Shown piece after piece: positions 6,092 to 11,539 of a DNA stretch of 11,539 nt. This DNA is from Planctomycetota bacterium (GTDB taxonomy: Bacteria; Planctomycetota; Phycisphaerae; WQYP01). The translations under genes and the position numbers were made by a program. The stretch is from NCBI GenBank assembly GCA_023489375.1, contig JAMDCX010000106.1, forward strand, positions 1-11,539, written 5' to 3'. Below the pieces are notes generated by a model. The model was not told the origin of the DNA. It did not search any database and saw nothing but the letters and a program-made list of their open reading frames with translations. Within the stretch, counting starts at the first letter, position 1. Each line of letters begins with the position of its first letter.

Positions 6092-8329
6092 TTAATGATA
6101 ATACCGCAGCAATTGCAACCGCATTAACAGCAATGCCGTATCCAACTGGGTATCAAACTCCCGTTGCGGCGGCACCTTAAACGCGAAGGGGCTGGGCTTT
6201 TTCCCGGCCTTACCGGGGGTCGGCAGGAGGTCTTCATTCAACCATGTGGCCTGCAATTCCTGTAATTGCAACGGTGAAAACCATACCGTTACATTTGGTT
6301 TTACACCCCATACCCGGGCATAGGGTAGTCTCTGGATACACTCCCCATCAGGAAGGTAATAATACTGTTCGGTAAGCTTGAATTCCGCGGTATGATGTTC
6401 TCCAATGGGAATAACATTTTGCACACAACCCTTGCCGTAGGTACGATGGCCAACCAGCAGCGCCCGGTGATGGTCGCGCATGGCTCCACTGAAAATTTCC
6501 GAGGCGCTGGCACTATCCTGATTCACGATGAGAATCACCGGTACATTGGGCGGCACCAGGGGCGAACCTTGCGCCGACCAGGCTTCCGGCGGCGCGGTAC
6601 GTCCGCGTGTGGACAGAATCGTCCCTTGATTGAGGAACATATCACACATGCGCACGGCAGTATCCAGATAGCCACCTGGATTGTAGCGTAAATCGATAAT
6701 CACCCCATGCAGATGTTCCCGCAGCAGCCGCTTGAGAACTTTATTCAACTGCCAGGCCGTATCGGCCTGAAATTGTGTCACCCGTATATACGCAATGCCC
6801 GCATGGGGCGCTATCATAAATTTCCATTTTCCGGTCGCCGGATTGCGGGCAAAACCTTTAATGGAACGGACATGAATAATGGCCCGTTTCAAGTGGAAAA
6901 TCAGTAACTTGGGGTTGGTTCCGCGGCGAATCCCCAAAACCACTTTTGTGCCCGGTGGCCCCATGATCTTGCGGACTACGGTATTGAGGCCCAACCCCAG
7001 CATGTTCTGGCCGTTAACCGTCACAATCACATCCCCAGCCTGAATTCCCGCCCGATAGGCGGGTGTACCATCAAGGGGGGAGATGACCTGAAGCAGGCCA
7101 TTGTCCATACGTATTTCTATGCCCACACCGCCAAACTGTCCTTCCATTTCTTTGTTAAAACTCTGCACCTCACTGGGCCAGAAAGGCATGGTAAATTTAT
7201 CGGTTTTCTCCATGCACCCATCAATAAATTCCTTGATCAGTACGGGGCGTGGAATTTTAACCGTGTTCTCATCCGCGGTAACCAGAGAACTCCAAAGTCG
7301 AATCATTCCCAGTGTATCCAGGCGGCGACTGGAGGTAGTGCGTTTGAGAAGCCGGTCAATGGACGCGGCAAATCGGATGCGCCGGGCAGTATTTTTCAAG
7401 CCGGGAAAAGTATCCGCCAGCATCGGTGTATTGAGCATCAATTGCACCGTGTCCAAACCACCGGTCAACAGGGTGTTATAGGTGATCGGCAAAACCCAAT
7501 CATGTTCGGTAAGTTCCAGGGCCTCAACAAGCATATCCTGATGAATACCTTTCACCGTATGCTTCCAGTGGGAATATATTGGGGTCTGATTCTGCTGCTC
7601 ATTTTTAATTTTGGCTTTGGGTGCGGTGGACGGCTTTTTGAAGGCATGATCCTTGGCTAATTGGCGCTGCATGGCGAAGAATTTCCGGGGTACATACGTG
7701 GCCAGCAACATGGTACGACGCACCACGCGCTGCAAATCGCGATGATACTTGCGTGAAATGCGGTACATCCCATTAAGCTGATTATACAATTGCAGGGATT
7801 CCAACCAGCGATGCTGCCGGTCATATTGTGCCGCTTTAACGGCGATGTCCGCGGTGAGTGCCTGCACCCAATGTTGCTTTTTGAACGTATTTTTATGTGT
7901 CGAAAATCCATAAGCGGTCAACATGTACTCAAAAGCGGGTATGAGATTTTTCGCGCGGTAATCCTTCTGCCCTATGGTCATCCATTTATAATATAGTTTT
8001 TTGTTTTCCGCCCGCGCTTTGGTCATAGTGGCCACATATTGCTTTCGCCAGCGGTTGATCAGGGCCACATCCGAAGTAGTTGGGGCCGGCGGGGATAATT
8101 TCGCCAGTGCCGTGAGGTTCTGCGCATGCACCAGTGCGCTTACCTTCATGGCATACGTCTCCGCGGATGTGGCGGAGATGAGATTTACATTGTCTATGCC
8201 GACTGCGGCCTGGGTTTTATCCGCGGCCGCTCCAATCAACAGTACCAGCATGGCCAAGGCCAGAAGACCCGGTAACATCTGAAAATTAAAACCCCAGGGG
8301 CCTTTTAAATTATCATGGCGTTGGCGCAT
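6092..8329 (-). CDS. S41A carboxyl-terminal processing protease with PDZ domain
   Basis: A periplasmic or membrane-attached serine protease of the CtpA/Prc family that trims or degrades proteins from their C-terminus. The 745-aa chain has an N-terminal membrane helix or signal peptide (about 18-36), a long helical region (50-390) without a known domain visible to me, a PDZ domain (about 398-468, GGVGIEI...GDVIVTVNG) and the S41 core (about 508-680). The catalytic Ser608 (SASE, 608-611) and Lys633 (TYGKG) are spaced 25 apart as in CtpA. The start at ATG 8329 has an AGGTG site six bases upstream, which is better than the TTG at 8374. Typical CtpA proteins are about 400-450 aa, so the N-terminal half is an extra, perhaps TPR-like segment. 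It is divergent from sppA, so two envelope proteases share one regulatory region. Confidence 0.9.
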   Translation of the reverse strand: MRQRHDNLKGPWGFNFQMLPGLLALAMLVLLIGAAADKTQAAVGIDNVNLISATSAETYAMKVSALVHAQNLTALAKLSPPAPTTSDVALINRWRKQYVATMTKARAENKKLYYKWMTIGQKDYRAKNLIPAFEYMLTAYGFSTHKNTFKKQHWVQALTADIAVKAAQYDRQHRWLESLQLYNQLNGMYRISRKYHRDLQRVVRRTMLLATYVPRKFFAMQRQLAKDHAFKKPSTAPKAKIKNEQQNQTPIYSHWKHTVKGIHQDMLVEALELTEHDWVLPITYNTLLTGGLDTVQLMLNTPMLADTFPGLKNTARRIRFAASIDRLLKRTTSSRRLDTLGMIRLWSSLVTADENTVKIPRPVLIKEFIDGCMEKTDKFTMPFWPSEVQSFNKEMEGQFGGVGIEIRMDNGLLQVISPLDGTPAYRAGIQAGDVIVTVNGQNMLGLGLNTVVRKIMGPPGTKVVLGIRRGTNPKLLIFHLKRAIIHVRSIKGFARNPATGKWKFMIAPHAGIAYIRVTQFQADTAWQLNKVLKRLLREHLHGVIIDLRYNPGGYLDTAVRMCDMFLNQGTILSTRGRTAPPEAWSAQGSPLVPPNVPVILIVNQDSASASEIFSGAMRDHHRALLVGHRTYGKGCVQNVIPIGEHHTAEFKLTEQYYYLPDGECIQRLPYARVWGVKPNVTVWFSPLQLQELQATWLNEDLLPTPGKAGKKPSPFAFKVPPQREFDTQLDTALLLMRLQLLRYYH

Positions 8330-8400
8330 GAAGATCACCTGATATAGAACCGTAAAAAACCCGCGGAGTTTCAATTTTCCGCACAGGCAAAGTTACCGGC

Positions 8401-8421
8401 GACAGGGTTGTAACACCTGTC
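8401..8421. promoter_or_regulatory. Palindromic hairpin in the S41 gene leader
   Basis: GACAGG (8401-8406) and CCTGTC (8416-8421) pair. Inside, GTT (8407-8409) and AAC (8412-8414) extend the stem with one bulged base at 8415. It lies between the predicted promoter of the S41 gene and its start, so it could be an operator or leader hairpin. Confidence 0.4.
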
Positions 8422-8443
8422 AGCATAAGCCGCCGGAAACCGC

Positions 8444-8473
8444 ATATTAACTATACGTTATAATTCCGGTCAA
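8444..8473 (-). promoter_or_regulatory. Possible sigma-70 promoter of the S41 gene
   Basis: On the minus strand TTGACC (8473-8468) and TAATAT (8449-8444) are 18 bases apart. The transcript would begin near 8437, giving a leader of about 110 bases. Confidence 0.4.
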
Positions 8474-8537
8474 GAGCGACAAATTGTAAGCCAGCAGTAC
8501 AACACCGCTGAAATATCCGCCAAAGTCGTTTTGGGAT

Positions 8538-8566
8538 TTCAGTTTCAGCTCCATATCCCCTATAAT
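8538..8566 (+). promoter_or_regulatory. Probable promoter of sppA
   Basis: A perfect -10 box TATAAT (8561-8566) is preceded, 17 bases away, by a weak -35 TTCAGT (8538-8543). The predicted start is near 8573, which is the first base pair of the leader structure described next. Confidence 0.5.
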
Positions 8567-8571
8567 AAAAA

Positions 8572-8643
8572 AGCAGTGGCCATCGGAATGGGCTTTACCC
8601 TGCGATTCGCCACGGCAGGGTATATTATGTAGTATCCACTGCT
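8572..8643 (+). promoter_or_regulatory. Structured 5' leader of sppA (multi-branched RNA candidate)
   Basis: AGCAGTGG (8572-8579) pairs perfectly with CCACTGCT (8636-8643), enclosing two hairpins. The first is CCAT/ATGG around CGGA (8580-8591). The second is TACCCTGC (8596-8603) with GCAGGGTA (8615-8622) around an 11-base loop. The result is a closed three-way junction that starts at the expected transcription start and ends 13 bases before the ribosome binding site (CCGGAG, 8657-8662). I could not match it to any riboswitch or ribozyme consensus I know (purine, TPP, cobalamin, hammerhead, pistol). Confidence 0.45.
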
Positions 8644-8669
8644 GGCATGGTTTAATCCGGAGTTTTTCC

Positions 8670-9671
8670 ATGAGTCAATCACCGCCGCCAACGGTTGTTT
8701 ATCAGACTGTAACAACTAAGCATCCAGTATGGAAAGCCTTTCTTATTTTACTTTTGCTGCTGTCACTTGCCGCCAATGCGGCATTATTGATGGCGTTGAC
8801 CGGCGCACTATCCATCCGCGGTGGATGGCGGCCGGCGAATCAATTGGAAAAACGCGTTATCCGTCAGGGTAGTGCGGACCAGATCGCATTGGTGCACATC
8901 ACCGGCCTGGTGGATGGTTCGATGGTCAAGTCCGTCACGCAACAATTGCGTGCTATCGACCATGATACCACTATTAAAGCAGTGGTTCTGCGGGTAGATT
9001 CTCCGGGCGGAGGGGTTACGGATTCTGATGAAATTTATCACGCACTGCAAAAATTGCGTTCTGATGGAAAGTCTCTCGTCGTCAGCATGGGTTCTCTGGA
9101 TGCCAGCGGTGGATATTATATCTCCATGGCGGGACAGGAACTTTTTGCCGAGCCTACCACTATTGTCGGCAGTATTGGCGTGATGATGCCGGGATTCCAA
9201 ATCACCGATTTGATGCGGAAAATTGGTATTCAACCTGAATTCCTCACCAGTTCGGCGGCAGTATGGAAGGAAGCGGGATCGCCTTTTTCCGATTATACGC
9301 CGGCAGTCAAGACTTACCTTATTGATATGCTCAATATCGACGCGGCACGATTTATCAATATTGTAAAAACGTCCCGGTCCACACATCTTAAAGTGCCAAT
9401 CAGTCAGGTCGCCAATGGAAAAATCTGGGCCGCATCAGCAGCCCTTAAACTCGGCCTGGTGGATCATATCGGCTATTTATCGGCGGCTTATCATGCGGCG
9501 GCCAAACTGGCTGGAATCTACAATCCCACTGTAGTAGAGTTCCACAAGCCTCCCAGTCTGCTGGATCTGATCAGCAGCCAATCGGCGGCGGCTAAACCTG
9601 AAATGCAGCTTAGTCCGCATCTGCTTTATGATCTGGTCAAACCAAGGGTTGAATATTTATATCTCCAGTAA
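8670..9671 (+). CDS. sppA: Signal peptide peptidase SppA, S49 family (short form)
   Basis: A membrane-anchored serine protease that degrades signal peptides left in the membrane. The 333-aa chain has one N-terminal membrane helix (about 22-45) and a single S49 domain, like the short Bacillus-type SppA and unlike the double-domain enterobacterial form. Motifs: VDSPGGGVTDSDEIYHALQ (109-127); nucleophile Ser146 in DASGGYY; VGSIGVM (166-172); Lys200 in VWKEAGSPFS as the general base. The ATG at 8670 follows CCGGAG (8657-8662) by seven bases. The last 15 bases overlap the end of the convergent methyltransferase gene. A structured leader precedes it, so expression may be controlled at the RNA level. 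Confidence 0.92.
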   Translation: MSQSPPPTVVYQTVTTKHPVWKAFLILLLLLSLAANAALLMALTGALSIRGGWRPANQLEKRVIRQGSADQIALVHITGLVDGSMVKSVTQQLRAIDHDTTIKAVVLRVDSPGGGVTDSDEIYHALQKLRSDGKSLVVSMGSLDASGGYYISMAGQELFAEPTTIVGSIGVMMPGFQITDLMRKIGIQPEFLTSSAAVWKEAGSPFSDYTPAVKTYLIDMLNIDAARFINIVKTSRSTHLKVPISQVANGKIWAASAALKLGLVDHIGYLSAAYHAAAKLAGIYNPTVVEFHKPPSLLDLISSQSAAAKPEMQLSPHLLYDLVKPRVEYLYLQ

Positions 9672-10265
9672 ATGGAGCAAGGCCAGAAATTCCATATTGC
9701 CGGATTGACCTAAAATCGGGCTGGACACGAGACCCTCAATAGACCATCCGAGGTTCTGAATATCCGTGATCACGCGGGCAAGTTCCTGGCGGGATTGGGC
9801 GGCGGTAAGAACGCCACGCTGTTTGCCGGCTACCTCGGATTCATAGTGGGGCTTGATCAGTGTGATTACGCAACCTCCGGATTTAAGCAAGATACGGGCG
9901 GAAGGAAGAATTTTAGTCTGGCGTGTCCAGCCGGTGTCAATGGTAACTACATCTACCGGTTCCGGCAGTTGGACATGCATGGCATTATGCCGTTCCATCA
10001 CCACGACGCGCGGGTCCCTGCGCAAAGTCCATGCCAGCACACCATATCCGGTGTCGACGGCATACACCCGTTGCGCGCCGCGCTGCAGCAAACAATCTAC
10101 AAATCCACCGACATTACTACCCAGATCGGCGGCAATCCAGCCGGTTACATCCAGGGAAAAAGAGCGCAGAGCCGCGCTTAATTTCACCCCCGCCCGCGAT
10201 ACATAATGCTCATCCGGGGCGGGAATGTCCGGCACTAAAAGCCGCACGGGCAGATCATCCATCAT
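9657..10265 (-). CDS. TlyA/FtsJ-like rRNA methyltransferase lacking the S4 domain
   Basis: A SAM-dependent Rossmann methyltransferase closest to the TlyA family (2'-O-methylation of ribosomal RNA). VSRAGVKL (22-29), the SAM loop DLGSNVGGF (47-55), VYAVDTGYGVLAW (67-79) and DPRVVVMER (84-92) are TlyA family blocks. The K-D-K-E catalytic set is present as K28, D110, K138 and E192. TlyA proteins are usually about 250-270 aa with an N-terminal S4 RNA-binding domain. Here only about 20 residues precede SRAGVKL and there is no room upstream, because the ATG at 10265 overlaps the rpsT stop codon (ATGA). It should therefore be co-translated with rpsT, and RNA recognition must come from elsewhere. It converges with sppA with a 15-base overlap. 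Exact rRNA target not known. Confidence 0.85.
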   Translation of the reverse strand: MMDDLPVRLLVPDIPAPDEHYVSRAGVKLSAALRSFSLDVTGWIAADLGSNVGGFVDCLLQRGAQRVYAVDTGYGVLAWTLRRDPRVVVMERHNAMHVQLPEPVDVVTIDTGWTRQTKILPSARILLKSGGCVITLIKPHYESEVAGKQRGVLTAAQSRQELARVITDIQNLGWSIEGLVSSPILGQSGNMEFLALLHLLEI

Positions 10266-10534
10266 GCCCCGGCTTTAAGTTTGTTGAAATGACGCATCAT
10301 CCGGCTCTTGCGGCGGGCGACGGTATTGCGATGCATTGTTTTTTTAGCAGCCATGCGATCCAGAATTTTAATCGCTTGATTAACCGCACTTTGAGCTTCA
10401 GCCACATCTTTCTTCGCCAGAGCTGCGGTAACTTTCTTGACTTCCACACGAACAATTTTTTTTCGGTCGCGGTTGCGCAACCGGAGTTTGGCGTTCTGGC
10501 GAACGCGTTTTTGGGCCGAAAGCGAATGTGCCAC
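10262..10534 (-). CDS. rpsT: 30S ribosomal protein S20
   Basis: Small basic primary 16S rRNA-binding protein of the 30S body; 90 aa is the usual size. The N-terminus MAHSLSAQKRVRQNAKLRLRNR, the lysine/arginine-rich helices and the SAVNQAIKILDRMAAKKTMHRNTVARRKSRMMRHFNKL block (48-85, read in parts) are typical. The start is GTG, not ATG, with a full TAAGGAG site (10541-10547) six bases upstream. E. coli rpsT also uses a non-ATG start (TTG) and is autoregulated. The stop codon overlaps the methyltransferase start. The leader has two hairpins, one touching the ribosome binding site. Confidence 0.96.
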   Translation of the reverse strand: MAHSLSAQKRVRQNAKLRLRNRDRKKIVRVEVKKVTAALAKKDVAEAQSAVNQAIKILDRMAAKKTMHRNTVARRKSRMMRHFNKLKAGA

Positions 10535-10544
10535 TGAGTGCTCC

Positions 10545-10615
10545 TTAGAATACCTTCTAAATATCTACAACTATTGCGCCTGTAAACCAACGGCTCCATA
10601 GCCCGGCGGCGCAAT
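10545..10615 (-). promoter_or_regulatory. Structured leader of rpsT
   Basis: On the minus strand ATTGCGCC (10615-10608) pairs perfectly with GGCGCAAT (10580-10573), enclosing a small hairpin GGCT/AGCC around ATGG. Downstream, TTAGAA (10560-10555) pairs with TTCTAA (10550-10545) around GGTA; its 3' strand shares two bases with the AAGGAG ribosome binding site. The leader begins at the predicted transcription start, so it could be an S20 autoregulatory element. I could not match it to a known leader family. Confidence 0.45.
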
Positions 10616-10621
10616 GTGCTT

Positions 10622-10650
10622 AGTATCCCATCAATACCACGTCGATGCAA
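10622..10650 (-). promoter_or_regulatory. Possible rpsT promoter with extended -10
   Basis: On the minus strand TTGCAT (10650-10645), a 17-base spacer, then GATACT (10627-10622) preceded by TGG, as in extended -10 promoters. Predicted start near 10615. Confidence 0.4.
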
Positions 10651-10738
10651 GCGCTGCCCAACCGATCATAAGGCCTTTCCAATCCGACGTTCATCATGCA
10701 CGAACAAAAAGCCGCATTCCGAGGTAAAATGATTTGAT

Positions 10739-11329
10739 ATGATCATCGATCACTTTTTAGCGACAGGTATAATTCAGGGACTGTGGCTGATATTAACCAT
10801 CTATTGGCTGGTTCTGGCATTTCATACCAAGAAAACAGTCTATCAACAAAGCTGGGCGGCAAGATTGGGATATGTTTTGCCAATCGTTATCGCTTACAAT
10901 ATTCTTTTGCACTGGTCGCGGGCAAACGTTCCACTGTGGCCCATATCGCCCATCCAGCGGGTGATGGGAATTGTGCTGTGCGCCGGCGGCATCGGGTTTG
11001 CCATTTGGGCCCGGACAATTTTGGGAACCAATTGGAGCGGCATCGCCACCGTGAAGGAAAAGCATGAATTGATTTGCCGCGGACCATACAGCCTGGTGCG
11101 GCACCCGATTTACACGGGCTTGCTGCTGGCGTATGTCGGAACTGCTCTGGCGTTATGGCCAACGGCGGGCAGCGTGATCATGTTGGCGGCTTTAATTTCG
11201 GCGGCCTGGATCAAATCCAGGCAGGAAGAGAAGCTCATGCTGCGGCAATTCCCGGATGCCTATGGGGCATATCGGCAAAAGGTCCGTGGTGGCATTTTCC
11301 CGCGCTATTCATTTCCGCGCCGCAACTAA
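10739..11329 (+). CDS. Isoprenylcysteine carboxyl methyltransferase-like membrane protein
   Basis: An integral-membrane SAM-dependent methyltransferase of the ICMT/PEMT-like family (bacterial branch; substrate unknown, as bacteria do not have the prenylated-CaaX substrates of the eukaryotic enzyme). The 196-aa chain has about five hydrophobic helices (10-28, 44-60, 73-93, 125-140, 143-157). The cofactor/substrate motif GPYSLVRHPIYTG (115-127, with R121, H122, P123) and the late block EEKLMLRQFPDAYGAYRQKV (163-182, with E163, E164, Y175, Y178) are the family signatures. The ATG at 10739 lacks a well-placed ribosome binding site: GAGG (10721-10724) is 14 bases away. It serves better a two-codon ATG-ATT-TGA mini-frame (10729-10737) that ends one base before this start. 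TAAAAT at 10725-10730 could also give an almost leaderless mRNA. Divergent from rpsT. Confidence 0.85.
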   Translation: MIIDHFLATGIIQGLWLILTIYWLVLAFHTKKTVYQQSWAARLGYVLPIVIAYNILLHWSRANVPLWPISPIQRVMGIVLCAGGIGFAIWARTILGTNWSGIATVKEKHELICRGPYSLVRHPIYTGLLLAYVGTALALWPTAGSVIMLAALISAAWIKSRQEEKLMLRQFPDAYGAYRQKVRGGIFPRYSFPRRN

Positions 11330-11404
11330 GGAACGGGCGCATAATAACTTCCAAATAGTCGTTATGCCGGTTGATGCGCGGATTCCGGAGCACCATCCGT
11401 CATA

Positions 11405-11539
11405 ATAGAGGTGGGAAAGTCCGCTTTTATTGCGGACTGGCCCTCCCTCCGAACCGGACGTGCGGATTTACCGCATCCGGCTCTCCGGTTAATGGGCCCC
11501 CTTCAGGGACTGACACGCGAGTTGATGGGCCTTGGTCAG
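11405..11539 (-). mobile_element. 3' end of a group II intron (continues beyond window)
   Basis: On the minus strand a 33-base domain V is present at 11483-11451: it begins GAGCCGG with the catalytic AGC triad and ends CCGGTTC, with strand pairing and a UAAAU-type loop. After a 3-base linker comes domain VI (11447 to about 11406). Its lower stem GGGAGGG pairs with CCC-A-CCT, an upper 7-bp stem AGTCCGC/GCGGACT closes an AATAAAA loop, and a bulged A at 11412 is the expected branch point. Seven bases later is the likely intron end, AT (AY-type), at 11405. The intron's 5' end and most of its reverse transcriptase lie to the right of the window. It reads towards the ICMT-like gene's 3' end. Confidence 0.8.
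11489..11539 (-). CDS. Possible C-terminal end of the intron-encoded reverse transcriptase (partial)
   Basis: An open minus-strand frame enters from the right edge and ends with TAA at 11491-11489, encoding LTKAHQLACQSLKGAH, five bases before domain V. Intron-encoded proteins often end just upstream of domain V, so position fits, but 16 residues are too few to show homology. Confidence 0.3.
   Translation of the reverse strand: MTKAHQLACQSLKGAH

Noticed and set aside
8572..8643. Hammerhead or other self-cleaving ribozyme in the sppA leader
   Set aside because: The three-way junction shape is suggestive, but there is no CUGAUGA or GAAA core and no match to pistol or twister motifs that I know.
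8447..8671. 74-codon minus-strand frame in the S41-sppA gap
   Set aside because: Would start at the sppA start codon on the other strand and cover the sppA promoter and leader; no domain seen and a promoter/leader explains the sequence better.

Overview
The window (about 11.5 kb, roughly 50% GC) looks like a bacterial chromosome from the Planctomycetota/PVC neighbourhood (possibly Phycisphaerae-like). That placement is tentative. It rests on the style of the proteins (S41 protease with a long extra N-terminus, S4-less TlyA-type methyltransferase, SppA) and on intergenic regions filled with degenerate hairpin and tandem repeats. No rRNA, tRNA or CRISPR array is present.

Left half (1-5791): three genes of a regulator/transport cluster separated by unusually long non-coding stretches. 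A LacI-family repressor (744-1922, minus) is divergent from a 14-TM DHA2/EmrB-type MFS exporter (2690-4288, plus). A ROK-family winged-helix repressor (4652-5791, plus) follows. The gaps 1-743, 1923-2689 and 4289-4651 hold no convincing gene. They carry a mosaic dispersed repeat of about 130 bp (four copies or part copies in both orientations), degenerate heptanucleotide tandem repeats at eight places, several hairpins, and a recurrent 14-mer CCGTGAACGGTTAC. None of this was seen in the right half.

Right half (5805-11329): ordinary, compact housekeeping genes. An S41 carboxyl-terminal processing protease with a PDZ domain (6092-8329, minus) is followed by a small two-TM protein (5805-6044, minus). 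Divergent from the protease is an SppA-type S49 signal peptide peptidase (8670-9671, plus). Its 5' leader can fold into a closed multi-branched structure starting at the predicted transcription start. Converging on sppA is an rpsT - rRNA methyltransferase pair (10534-9657, minus) joined by an ATGA stop/start overlap; rpsT also has a hairpin-rich leader. An isoprenylcysteine-carboxyl-methyltransferase-like membrane protein (10739-11329, plus) is divergent from rpsT.

Right edge (11405-11539): the 3' end of a group II intron on the minus strand, with a recognisable domain V, a domain VI with a bulged branch-point A, and possibly the last 16 codons of its reverse transcriptase. The rest of the intron lies outside the window.

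The strongest candidates for something undescribed are the sppA leader structure, the rpsT leader, and the STRR-like heptamer/mosaic repeat family around the LacI-MFS-ROK cluster.
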